Assembly (NCBI GenBank): GCA_966211215.1
Contig: CBIHNR010000065.1
Location: 1-26,040 of the forward strand
DNA: 26,040 nucleotides
Reading direction: 5' to 3'
Source: Desertivirga sp966211215
Lineage (GTDB): Bacteria; Bacteroidota; Bacteroidia; Sphingobacteriales; Sphingobacteriaceae
The position numbers were made by a program, and so were the translations under genes. Below, piece by piece: positions 16,860 through 23,593 of this stretch. A model generated the notes under the pieces. The model saw only the letters and a list, made by a program, of their open reading frames with translations, had not been told where the DNA came from and did not search any database. How positions within the stretch are numbered: position 1 is the stretch's first letter; every line of letters starts with the position of its first letter.

Positions 16860-17480
16860 TTAATCGGCGCCTTCTAATGAAGTAATTAAACTGAATTTGT
16901 TTACCTCTTGAGCCTGTAGAATATCGATTACTTTTTTAACGGTTGGGTACTCTTCATCAGAGTCTCCTTTAATTGTAATACGTAATTCTTTATCGTTAAG
17001 CTCTTTGGTTGCATAACGGGCATTATAGATCCACTCACGCAATTCTGAAGGGTTAGCCCCAACAGAGTCGGCTGGAATACCATTTTGAAGGCCTGGCTTA
17101 TTACGCTTATCCCCATCTAATGCAATAAGCTGCTTTAACTGGCCAATTGGAACTCCGAAAGACTCCATTAATGAGAACCGAACCTTTTCCTTCTCGGTAA
17201 ACTGGATTTTATAGCGCTCACCCATTCTCTCAAGGGTCCTGATGCGAACCGGCTGTCCAGCAACACCGAAGAAAACTTTGCCTTCACCTATGGTTACAGT
17301 GGCTATATCTGTTGTTGGTAATTTTATTTTTACAGTCGATGAAGGAGTATCTACAGGCAGAGGCTCTGGCTGACGTGCTGTTGCTGTTAAGATAAAGAAA
17401 GTTAACAGTAAGGAAGCCACGTCACACATTGCCGTCATGTCAATGACAGTACTCTTTCTTGGAACTTTTACTTTAGGCAT
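16860..17480 (-). CDS. exbD: ExbD-type biopolymer transport protein (second, divergent copy)
   Basis: 206 residues, longer than the neighbouring ExbD and clearly divergent from it. It keeps a single N-terminal helix with an aspartate at D20 (DMTAMCDVASLLLTFFIL), matching the ExbD proton-path aspartate, with a cysteine next to it (C19). The periplasmic part is extended with an insertion (around residues 75-125, including SFGVPIGQLKQLIALDGDKR) and ends in KGDSDEEYPTVKKVIDILQ. Paired unequal ExbD proteins occur in Bacteroidota Ton clusters; the second may confer specificity or form a hetero-dimer with the first (inference). It is 95 bases from exbB, with a terminator-like hairpin in between. Confidence 0.88.
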   Translation of the reverse strand: MPKVKVPRKSTVIDMTAMCDVASLLLTFFILTATARQPEPLPVDTPSSTVKIKLPTTDIATVTIGEGKVFFGVAGQPVRIRTLERMGERYKIQFTEKEKVRFSLMESFGVPIGQLKQLIALDGDKRNKPGLQNGIPADSVGANPSELREWIYNARYATKELNDKELRITIKGDSDEEYPTVKKVIDILQAQEVNKFSLITSLEGAD

Positions 17481-17524
17481 CGTTTTATTTAATAATGATT
17501 CCTTATGTCATTTATATAGTGATG

Positions 17525-17555
17525 AAAAAGCCCCGAAGTTTCCATAAACTCCGGG
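17525..17555 (-). terminator. Terminator-like hairpin between exbB and exbD
   Basis: Arms 17532-17541 and 17546-17555 pair over 10 positions (one G-U on the minus-strand RNA) with a 4-base loop. On the minus strand the stem is followed by G, C and a TTTTT run (17525-17529). This has the form of an intrinsic terminator for transcription coming from exbB, located 45 bases before the exbD start. It would allow exbB to be made in excess over the downstream genes. Confidence 0.7.
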
Positions 17556-17575
17556 ACAAAAACTTTCACTAAATT

Positions 17576-18397
17576 CTATTTGTGCTTGTGTGTACTTGCG
17601 TAAGTCTGTACAATTGAGAAACCAGCCTCGTCAATTGAATAAGTTAACTTATCAATTTTAGAAGTGAAGATATTGTACATAATAATCGCCAAAGTTGAAG
17701 TAGCGATACCAGTAGCCGTGTTAATCAAGGCCTCAGAGATACCGTTTGCAAGTGCTGCCTGGTCTGGTGCACCAGCCGTAGCAAGGGCAGCAAACGATTT
17801 AATCATACCTGTTACCGTTCCTAATAGACCAGTTAAGGTACCTACAGATACTAAAGTGGCAATAATCGTTAGGTTTTGCTCTAACATTGGCATTTCTAGA
17901 GAAGTTGCCTCTTCAATATCTTTTTGGATTGCTAATGAAGCCTGCTCAATATCTAAATTTTGGTCAGCTTCAACTTCGCGGTATTTTTTCAATCCAGATT
18001 TAATTACGTTAGCTACAGAACCTTTTTGCTTGTCGCACTCAGCCATAGCAGCTTCAATATTACCAGAAGCCAATAAACCTTGGATCTTTTTAACAAACAC
18101 TTCAACATTTCCTGAACCAGCAGCCTTGCTGATTACAAAGAAACGCTCGATTGAGAATACAAATACCATTAAAAACATCCCCATTAAGAATGGTACAATA
18201 ATACCTCCGCTGTAAATCATCGCGAAATAGTTTCCAGGAAGCGGGTGTCCTTCTGCTGTAAAGTTAGCAGGGTTACCCATTACAAACTTCCATAAAAGAA
18301 AGCCGATAACAATACAGATAACAATAGATAAGCTTGCAAAAATACTTGAACCAGAGCCTTCTTTTTTCGCAGTTGTTGGTTTTGGTGCGGTTGCCAT
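17576..18397 (-). CDS. exbB: ExbB/TolQ/MotA-type proton channel protein
   Basis: Proton-channel pentamer component of the Ton motor. 273 residues: a first hydrophobic helix around residues 20-45, a second (AMIYSGGIIVPFLMGMFLM, about 63-85) ending before FSIERFF, then a cytoplasmic helical stretch, and two long helices in the C-terminal half containing LVSVGTLTGLLGTVTGMIKSF and GISEALINTATGIATSTLAII, the conserved glycine/threonine-rich channel segments of MotA/TolQ/ExbB. The extra first helix is usual for ExbB-type proteins in this phylum. The start is the ATG at 18397. First gene of the operon, with a promoter about 90 bases upstream. Confidence 0.94.
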   Translation of the reverse strand: MATAPKPTTAKKEGSGSSIFASLSIVICIVIGFLLWKFVMGNPANFTAEGHPLPGNYFAMIYSGGIIVPFLMGMFLMVFVFSIERFFVISKAAGSGNVEVFVKKIQGLLASGNIEAAMAECDKQKGSVANVIKSGLKKYREVEADQNLDIEQASLAIQKDIEEATSLEMPMLEQNLTIIATLVSVGTLTGLLGTVTGMIKSFAALATAGAPDQAALANGISEALINTATGIATSTLAIIMYNIFTSKIDKLTYSIDEAGFSIVQTYASTHKHK

Positions 18398-18483
18398 TTT
18401 TAAAAAAATTTAGTTTTAGTTTTTAGTTTTAATTAATAGTATACAAAGTCGATATTCTAAGTAGCTTTCCCTTTTGGGGTGAG

Positions 18484-18513
18484 CAAAAATAGTTTTTTCT
18501 AAATATTATGAAA
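18484..18513 (-). promoter_or_regulatory. Putative promoter of the Ton operon
   Basis: On the minus strand TATTTTTG (18484-18491) matches the phylum -7 consensus TAnnTTTG, with TTTC (18510-18513) 18 bases upstream as a near -33 box. The leader to the exbB ATG is about 80 bases and contains repeated TTTAGTTT-like units on the plus strand (18409-18431). Confidence 0.5.
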
Positions 18514-18702
18514 GTGGTTTAAGTTTAATTCGCTAAACCTAATCAGTAAATGCTGAGGTAGATTATAACGGTTGTTTATATCAAAATGTGTTTAAACGTT
18601 TTTTTTACAATGAAAATCATTTTTTTCTTCAATTGCAAGCCGCAAGATAAACACTTTTAAATAAATATGTCAAGAATCAATTACAAAACCGCGTTTTTCG
18701 TT
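18514..18702. other. Intergenic region without clear features
   Basis: AT-rich stretch between the SUI1 gene stop and the exbB promoter. It holds an imperfect inverted repeat around 18608-18636 and a T8 run near 18600, but no hairpin that qualifies as a terminator and no open frame worth calling. Confidence 0.4.
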
Positions 18703-19047
18703 TTAACCGCCTATTTTCTTAACCTTATATTCACACGATTTTAATATCTCCATAACCTTGTCACGAAAATCTCCCTGTATAAGGATTTCGCCGGATTTAG
18801 CGGCCCCACCAACGCCACACTTTTGCTTTAATAATTTTCCTAGGCTTTGCAAATCTTGCTCGGTACCGATAAATCCAGTAATCAATGTTACAGCTTTCCC
18901 CCCTCTCTGCTTTTTATCTAACTGTACTCTGAGGTCTTGCTGCTTAGAAGGCAATGTTTCCTGTACGGCATCCTCTTCGTGCTGATATTCAAAATCCGGG
19001 TTGGTGGAATAAACTACACCAGTTATATTTTTGCTTTTTTTCGACAT
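18703..19047 (-). CDS. SUI1/YciH-family translation initiation factor
   Basis: 114 residues. The C-terminal half matches the SUI1/eIF1 fold of bacterial YciH: VTLITGFIGTEQDLQSLGK, then LKQKCGVGGAAKSGEILIQG and DFRDKVMEILKSCEYKVKKIG. The N-terminal half is polar and variable, as in homologues. Family members bind the ribosomal decoding region and may influence start-site fidelity, but their role in bacteria is not well defined. The start is the ATG at 19047, 2 bases after the stop of the lipid kinase gene, so the two are co-transcribed. Confidence 0.9.
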   Translation of the reverse strand: MSKKSKNITGVVYSTNPDFEYQHEEDAVQETLPSKQQDLRVQLDKKQRGGKAVTLITGFIGTEQDLQSLGKLLKQKCGVGGAAKSGEILIQGDFRDKVMEILKSCEYKVKKIGG

Positions 19048-19049
19048 GG

Positions 19050-19922
19050 TTAGTGTAAAATACTTAAGGACAACGGTTTTATGGCAACAGAAATCTCTCC
19101 AGAAATTTCTCTCGGCTCACCGTCTATATGAACAATATTAGGTTTATCAGTTTGTATACGAATTTTTCTACCTTTTATTATTTCAATGTATCTTGATTTA
19201 TTAGATGTTCTGCTAAATAAGTGGTAGCCCATAACCGGAAAATGATATAAAGGGAATGGCTTTACAATACACACATCCAACAAACCGTCCTTTAGCGATG
19301 CCTGGGGTGATATATGCGCATTGTTGCCATATTGCGAAGAGTTGGCAATACTTATCATAAAGGCGCTTCGTTCTATTTCTTTTCCGTCGATGTTAATTTT
19401 ATATAGCTGGGGCTTATAATTAACTATTTCTTTAAATGTTGTTTTGATATACCCTTTCAATCCACGAGAAACCATTTTTGAAAACTTGTGGCTTATCTGT
19501 GCATCGAACCCAACTCCACTCATATTAAAGAATTTCCAATTATCCAACACTCCTGTATCGATAACCTCCACATCAAGCTTATTCAGCACTTCAACAGCCT
19601 TTCTGTTATCCAGGGGAATGTTAAGAGAGCGAGCTAATCCGTTCCCTGAGCCACACGGTATAATACCCATTAAGCATCCTGTGCCCTCTAGTGCTGATGC
19701 AACTTCATTAATGGTTCCATCTCCTCCTACTGCCACCACAACATTAATTTCATCTTTAACAGCTTCTTCAGCCAGCTCGTATGCATGCCCCGCGTGAGTA
19801 GTAAATTTATATTGGGCGTTAAATATTGAAGAATCCAGACATCGTTTTGCAACATCAGGAAAGCCCTTTTTTTCTTTCCCTCCGGATATTGGGTTTATTA
19901 TAAATAGTATGCTCTTTTTCAA
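19050..19922 (-). CDS. YegS/DagK-family lipid (diacylglycerol-like) kinase
   Basis: 290 residues with the DAGK catalytic fold shared with NAD kinases: FIINPISGG (residues 7-15), the nucleotide-binding VGGDGTINEV (65-74), and GIIPCGSGNGLARSL (86-100). The C-terminal part has NMSGVGFDAQISHKF-like and HIDGEPREIS segments. It likely phosphorylates a lipid such as diacylglycerol or a sphingoid base; the substrate cannot be told from sequence. The start is TTG at 19922: the codon two before it is an in-frame stop (TAG), no ATG lies near, and the conserved N-terminal strand begins right after it. AGGA precedes the TTG by 3 bases. Confidence 0.9.
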   Translation of the reverse strand: MKKSILFIINPISGGKEKKGFPDVAKRCLDSSIFNAQYKFTTHAGHAYELAEEAVKDEINVVVAVGGDGTINEVASALEGTGCLMGIIPCGSGNGLARSLNIPLDNRKAVEVLNKLDVEVIDTGVLDNWKFFNMSGVGFDAQISHKFSKMVSRGLKGYIKTTFKEIVNYKPQLYKINIDGKEIERSAFMISIANSSQYGNNAHISPQASLKDGLLDVCIVKPFPLYHFPVMGYHLFSRTSNKSRYIEIIKGRKIRIQTDKPNIVHIDGEPREISGEISVAIKPLSLSILH

Positions 19923-19934
19923 ATCCTAAAACAG

Positions 19935-19942
19935 CGAAATTA
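19935..19942 (-). promoter_or_regulatory. Putative -7 box for the lipid kinase/SUI1 unit
   Basis: TAATTTCG on the minus strand is one base off the TAnnTTTG consensus and lies 12 bases upstream of the TTG start, giving a very short leader. No clear -33 box. It is back-to-back with the metK promoter. Confidence 0.4.
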
Positions 19943-19950
19943 AGCTTTAA

Positions 19951-19982
19951 TTTTCCATAACATAAAAAATATTGTACTTTCG
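19951..19982 (+). promoter_or_regulatory. Putative metK promoter
   Basis: TACTTTCG (19975-19982) is one base off the -7 consensus TAnnTTTG. TTTTCC (19951-19956) lies 18 bases upstream as a weak -33 box. Transcription would begin a few bases later, right at the 5' edge of the SAM-II aptamer (19992), which supports the assignment. Confidence 0.55.
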
Positions 19983-19991
19983 CACCTGAAA

Positions 19992-20054
19992 ATGTGGATC
20001 GATTTGCTGGCCCTCCGGGCAAGATTGCAACCACGTAAAAAAAAGTGCTAATCC
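19992..20054 (+). ncRNA. SAM-II riboswitch aptamer in the metK leader
   Basis: The sequence fits the SAM-II class. P1 pairs ATGTGG (19992-19997) with CCACGT (20031-20036), including one G-U. The conserved U-rich loop GATTT is at 20001-20005. The P2 pseudoknot pairs GATTGC (20023-20028) with GC-AATC (20047-20053), leaving T20049 unpaired at the position of the SAM-contacting uridine in the known structure. The order GATTT ... TTGCAA-CCAC ... GCTAA matches the metX SAM-II core. An additional hairpin GCCC/GGGC (20010-20013 and 20017-20020) is inserted in the P1 loop. It lies about 65 bases before metK, which makes SAM, so feedback control is the expected role. Confidence 0.9.
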
Positions 20055-20118
20055 GATGCTTGTTTTTACTCTTCTTGCAATCCCTTCCACCATTTCTTTA
20101 GATTAATAATTAAAAGAT
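20055..20118 (+). promoter_or_regulatory. metK expression platform with anti-aptamer candidate
   Basis: Leader between the aptamer and the metK ATG. TTGCAATC (20075-20082) is the exact complement of GATTGCAA (20023-20030), the strand that forms the 5' side of the P2 pseudoknot. The two pairings are mutually exclusive, so this is a candidate switching helix. There is no classical terminator with a T-run and no Shine-Dalgarno site, so the mode of control (translation or transcription) is open. The six-base core TTGCAA is self-complementary, which weakens the case somewhat. Confidence 0.45.
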
Positions 20119-21372
20119 ATGCCTTATTTATTTACCTCTGAATCTGTCTCTGAAGGACATCCAGATAAAGTTGCAGACCAAATATCTGATGCCTTAATCG
20201 ATAACTTCCTTGCCTGGGACCCTGACTCAAAAGTAGCCTGCGAAACGCTTGTTACTACCGGACAAGTAATTCTGGCAGGCGAAGTAAAGTCCAACACGTA
20301 TTTAGATGTTCAAAGAATTACCAGAGAGGTTATTCGCAAAATTGGATATACCAAATCTGAGTATATGTTCGAATCAAACTCATGCGGTATTTTGTCAGCC
20401 ATTCATGAGCAATCTGCGGATATCAACCAAGGGGTTGACAGGTTCGAAAAACAAGAGCAAGGTGCTGGCGACCAGGGAATGATGTTTGGGTATGCAACGA
20501 GCGAAACTGCTAATTACATGCCCCTCGCTTTGGATCTTGCGCACAAAATATTAATTGAACTTGCGGCTTTGCGGAGGGAACATAATGAAATTACTTATTT
20601 ACGCCCTGATGCAAAATCACAAGTAACTATTGAATATAGTGACAACCATAAGCCAATCCGAATTGACGCAATTGTGCTTTCAACACAGCACGACGAATTC
20701 GACACGGAGCATAATATGCAGAAGAAGATAAATGACGATATCATTAAAATCTTGATTCCGCGGGTAAAGGCGCATTTAACTCCCGAGTTGCAAATGTTAT
20801 TTAGCGACGATATTAAATACCATATAAATCCTACCGGAAAATTTGTTATTGGGGGGCCACATGGAGATACCGGCTTAACGGGCAGAAAAATCATTGTTGA
20901 TACTTACGGCGGCAAGGGTGCACATGGAGGTGGCGCTTTTTCAGGAAAAGATCCTTCTAAGGTAGATCGATCTGCCGCGTATGCAACCCGGCACATTGCT
21001 AAAAACCTTGTGGCTGCCGGTGTGGCTAGCGAAGTTTTGGTGCAGGTTTCTTATGCAATTGGAGTGAAAGACCCTATGGGAATTTACGTTAATACATACG
21101 GGACAGCCAAGGTTGATTTAACAGACGGCGCTATCGCTGAAAAAGTTTCCGAAATATTCGATATGACTCCTTACGGCATTGAGACCCGCTTGAAGCTGCG
21201 TAATCCTATTTATGCAGAGACTGCTGCTTATGGACACATGGGACGAAACCCGGAAACTGTAACCAAAGTATTTGAAGGCGCTAACGGAGAAAAGAAAGAA
21301 GTTGCGGTGGAGCTGTTTACGTGGGAAATGCTTGACTTTGTAGACAAAATCAAAGAGGCCTTCGGACTGTAA
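20119..21372 (+). CDS. metK: S-adenosylmethionine synthetase
   Basis: Makes S-adenosylmethionine from methionine and ATP; cytoplasmic. 417 residues with the family motifs SEGHPDKVADQISDA (residues 11-25; H14 and D16), GAGDQGMMFGYA (116-127) for methionine/ATP binding, and GGPHGDTGLTGRKIIVDTYGG (about 250-270) with the P-loop-like segment and catalytic lysine. It is longer than the E. coli enzyme (384) because of extra residues in the middle, as is usual in this phylum. The ATG at 20119 is preceded by an AT-rich stretch without a Shine-Dalgarno site. It is monocistronic between the riboswitch leader and a strong terminator. Confidence 0.98.
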   Translation: MPYLFTSESVSEGHPDKVADQISDALIDNFLAWDPDSKVACETLVTTGQVILAGEVKSNTYLDVQRITREVIRKIGYTKSEYMFESNSCGILSAIHEQSADINQGVDRFEKQEQGAGDQGMMFGYATSETANYMPLALDLAHKILIELAALRREHNEITYLRPDAKSQVTIEYSDNHKPIRIDAIVLSTQHDEFDTEHNMQKKINDDIIKILIPRVKAHLTPELQMLFSDDIKYHINPTGKFVIGGPHGDTGLTGRKIIVDTYGGKGAHGGGAFSGKDPSKVDRSAAYATRHIAKNLVAAGVASEVLVQVSYAIGVKDPMGIYVNTYGTAKVDLTDGAIAEKVSEIFDMTPYGIETRLKLRNPIYAETAAYGHMGRNPETVTKVFEGANGEKKEVAVELFTWEMLDFVDKIKEAFGL

Positions 21373-21390
21373 ATCTTTCCCAATATTTTT

Positions 21391-21420
21391 AAAAGCCTCT
21401 GGGGGACCTGGAGGCTTTTT
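21391..21420 (+). terminator. Intrinsic terminator of metK
   Basis: A 9-bp perfect stem, AAAAGCCTC (21391-21399) and GAGGCTTTT (21411-21419), with an 11-base loop and a T-run to 21420. It begins 18 bases after the metK stop. The same stem core, AAAAGCCTC/GAGGCTTTT, recurs in the terminator near 25953-25979. Confidence 0.9.
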
Positions 21421-21480
21421 ATATTCAGCCTCTTAAAAAGAGACACTGGCAAATACTGTTTGTTTTACTTATTTTGGAGC

Positions 21481-22041
21481 ATGATTAACGAGAATCTTAA
21501 CCCTTGGAGAACATTGTCGGGAAAAGAAGTTTACGACAACCCGTGGATAAAAGTAACCGAATATGAGGTCATTAACCCTTCCGGAGGAAACGGAATTTAT
21601 GGCAAGGTGCATTTTAAAAACTACGCCTTGGGAATCATTGCTCTTGACGATGAAATGCATACATGGCTTGTTGGCCAATATCGCTACGCATTAAATAAAT
21701 ATAGCTGGGAAATACCCGAAGGTGGTGGGCCGCTTCACATTGAACCGATTGAGTCGGCTAAACGTGAGCTTTTAGAAGAGACTGGCCTAGTAGCCTCCGA
21801 ATGGACAGAACTGCATCCCTTCCACCTGTCCAATTCAATTTCCGACGAATTTGGTTATATCTTTCTAGCAAGAGGCTTGCAGCAAGGCGATTCTGAACCT
21901 GAAGATACTGAAGAGTTGGAAGTTAGGCGCCTCCCTTTTGAAGAAGCCTATCAAATGGTTATTTCAGGAAAAATTACCGACTCTCTGACTGTAGCGGCAA
22001 TTTTAAGGGTAAAGGTTTTACTGCTCGAAAACAAACTATGA
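21481..22041 (+). CDS. NUDIX hydrolase (ADP-ribose pyrophosphatase-like)
   Basis: 186 residues from the ATG at 21481 (an in-frame TTG at 21460 would add seven residues, but the ATG has GGAGC right before it). The Nudix box lies at about residues 81-102: GGGPLHIEPIESAKRELLEE then TG, with the catalytic REXXEEXG part intact (R95, E96, E99, E100, G102). The glutamate normally seven residues before the R-E pair is isoleucine here, with a glutamate one position later. WEIPEGG before the box points to the ADP-ribose/ADP-sugar pyrophosphatase group; the substrate is not certain. It shares an ATGA overlap with the next gene. Confidence 0.9.
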   Translation: MINENLNPWRTLSGKEVYDNPWIKVTEYEVINPSGGNGIYGKVHFKNYALGIIALDDEMHTWLVGQYRYALNKYSWEIPEGGGPLHIEPIESAKRELLEETGLVASEWTELHPFHLSNSISDEFGYIFLARGLQQGDSEPEDTEELEVRRLPFEEAYQMVISGKITDSLTVAAILRVKVLLLENKL

Positions 22042-22751
22042 CAAAAGGGACGGGCATTGGCTTTATTCTAATTTCCATGCTTGGCCTTGCTTGTATATCT
22101 GTGCGCCTGGAACAGTCGCCTATACTGCGCTATGAACATAATTTCGACATTGTAAACAACATGTTCTGGGCCCCATCAGGACATACTTTTGATAACAATC
22201 TGGCAGAATTTTCTGATGAAAACGTTAAAATTGAAGACAAGGCCTTGACTCTTAACCTAGAAAAGGGCGAAAAAGGGCAGCGATCTTTTAAAGCGGCAGA
22301 AATCAGGACGCGGAGGACATTCAAATATGGTAAATTTGTTGCGCGATTGATGGCTGCGAAAGGCAGCGGTGTTATCAGTGCCTTCTTTTTATATGATGCG
22401 TGGGGGAAAAAGAATCAGGAAATTGATATAGAATTTACCGGCAAAACCCCTTCATCGATAACCTTAAATAACTGGATTGATGGAAAAAGTAATAGCAAAA
22501 GCATTGACTTGTCGTTTGATGCCACAGAGAGCTTCCACGAATATGCCATAACCTGGAAAAAAAATCTAATAATTTGGGAAGCAGACGGCAAGGAACTTTA
22601 TCGCACACGTGAAAATGTGCCGACCCAACAAATGTCTCTTATGGCAAACATCTGGGCGTCCAAAAGCAATGAATGGGCAGGGCAGCTAAACCCAGAGATA
22701 TTGCCTCAGAAAATGAAAATTGACTATATAAAGATTTATTCGCTTAAATAA
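22038..22751 (+). CDS. Glycoside hydrolase family 16 protein
   Basis: 237 residues. An N-terminal hydrophobic segment (GIGFILISMLGLAC) acts as a signal peptide; C19 could be lipidated, but the lipobox is weak (GLAC). The GH16 catalytic EXDXE motif is visible as E128, D130, E132 in NQEIDIEFTG. Family features around it are RTFKYGKFVARL, FHEYAITWKKNLIIWEADGK and SLMANIWASKSNEWAG, typical of lichenase/laminarinase-like beta-1,3/1,4-glucanases. The polysaccharide target cannot be told. It starts inside the NUDIX stop codon (ATGA) and is followed by plsC after 14 bases, so it is a translated partner in an operon and not a free-standing polysaccharide locus. Confidence 0.88.
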   Translation: MTKGTGIGFILISMLGLACISVRLEQSPILRYEHNFDIVNNMFWAPSGHTFDNNLAEFSDENVKIEDKALTLNLEKGEKGQRSFKAAEIRTRRTFKYGKFVARLMAAKGSGVISAFFLYDAWGKKNQEIDIEFTGKTPSSITLNNWIDGKSNSKSIDLSFDATESFHEYAITWKKNLIIWEADGKELYRTRENVPTQQMSLMANIWASKSNEWAGQLNPEILPQKMKIDYIKIYSLK

Positions 22752-22765
22752 GCTTAAGGTTATAA

Positions 22766-23500
22766 ATGAACAAATTTTTAGGATACCTATTTACCCCTGT
22801 ACACTATTTCTTTTACGGACTTGCCTTACTCATCTTCCATCCATTGCAATGGGTTTGCTTGAAAGTGGGTGGCTATTCTGCACACAAACGTTGTGTTGAT
22901 ATTCTCAATTTCTTCCTGGTTAGTTCCTTTTATTTTGCAGGAATACGGATTTCGTTCAAAAATAAACAAAACCTACCTACAAACCGATCAATCATTTTCG
23001 TTGCCAATCACCAAAGCATGTTTGACATTCCACCAATTATATGGTTCTTGCGCAAGCATCATGCTAAATTTATTTCAAAAATTGAATTAACCAAAGGAAT
23101 TCCAAGTGTGTCATTCAACCTAAAGCATGGAGGTGGGGCAAACATTGACAGAAAAGATCCCAAACAGTCTATCACAGAACTTATAAAATTGGGACAAAGA
23201 ATGAAAGACAATACCTGGTCGGCGGCAATCTTCCCCGAAGGCACCCGTTCAAAAGATGGGAGATTGAAGCCATTTAATACCGCTGGCATTGCCACCTTAT
23301 TAAAAAAAGCACCAGATTCACTTATTGTGCCGGTATCAATAGAAAACTCATGGAAAATAGTACGCTATGGGAGCTATCCATTAAGCTTTGGAGAACATCT
23401 AAAGTTCACTGTACATACAGCAATAGAGCCGAAAGGAAGGCCGATTGACGAGGTTATATCTGAAGCGGAACTGGTTATCAGGCGGCAACTAAATCAATGA
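22766..23500 (+). CDS. 1-acyl-sn-glycerol-3-phosphate acyltransferase (PlsC-type)
   Basis: Membrane-associated acyltransferase of phospholipid synthesis, making phosphatidic acid from lysophosphatidic acid. 244 residues with a hydrophobic N-terminus (residues 10-60), the catalytic HX4D motif at H82-D87 (NHQSMFD), the ISKIELTKGIP segment, and FPEGTRSKDG (156-165), which binds the glycerol-phosphate. GANIDRKDP matches the third block. AAGG a few bases before the ATG is a weak ribosome-binding site. Last gene of the NUDIX-GH16-PlsC unit. Confidence 0.92.
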   Translation: MNKFLGYLFTPVHYFFYGLALLIFHPLQWVCLKVGGYSAHKRCVDILNFFLVSSFYFAGIRISFKNKQNLPTNRSIIFVANHQSMFDIPPIIWFLRKHHAKFISKIELTKGIPSVSFNLKHGGGANIDRKDPKQSITELIKLGQRMKDNTWSAAIFPEGTRSKDGRLKPFNTAGIATLLKKAPDSLIVPVSIENSWKIVRYGSYPLSFGEHLKFTVHTAIEPKGRPIDEVISEAELVIRRQLNQ

Positions 23501-23564
23501 ATCAGAAATATCGGGTCATGCATTTCTTATTTGACACTTATTTCTACAGGTTCGCCTAATTCAA

Positions 23565-23590
23565 CAGCCAAGAAAAATTTTTTTAAGCTG
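23565..23590. terminator. Weak hairpin in the plsC / response regulator convergent gap
   Basis: CAGC (23565-23568) and GCTG (23587-23590) flank an A-run/T-run pairing with mismatches. It lies between convergent genes and could serve as a bidirectional terminator, but it is weak. Confidence 0.25.
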
Positions 23591-23593
23591 TTG

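Noticed and set aside
17664..18215. Plus-strand open frame of 183 codons opposite exbB
   Set aside because: Antisense shadow of a well-supported ExbB gene; no recognisable domain and no start signals.
18595..18640. T8 run and imperfect inverted repeat in the exbB-SUI1 intergenic region, considered as a terminator or small RNA
   Set aside because: The stem has mismatches and is not followed by a T-run in the direction of either gene; no promoter for a small RNA was found.
21460..21480. TTG start for the NUDIX gene
   Set aside because: The ATG at 21481 has a better upstream context, and the conserved family N-terminus begins after it.
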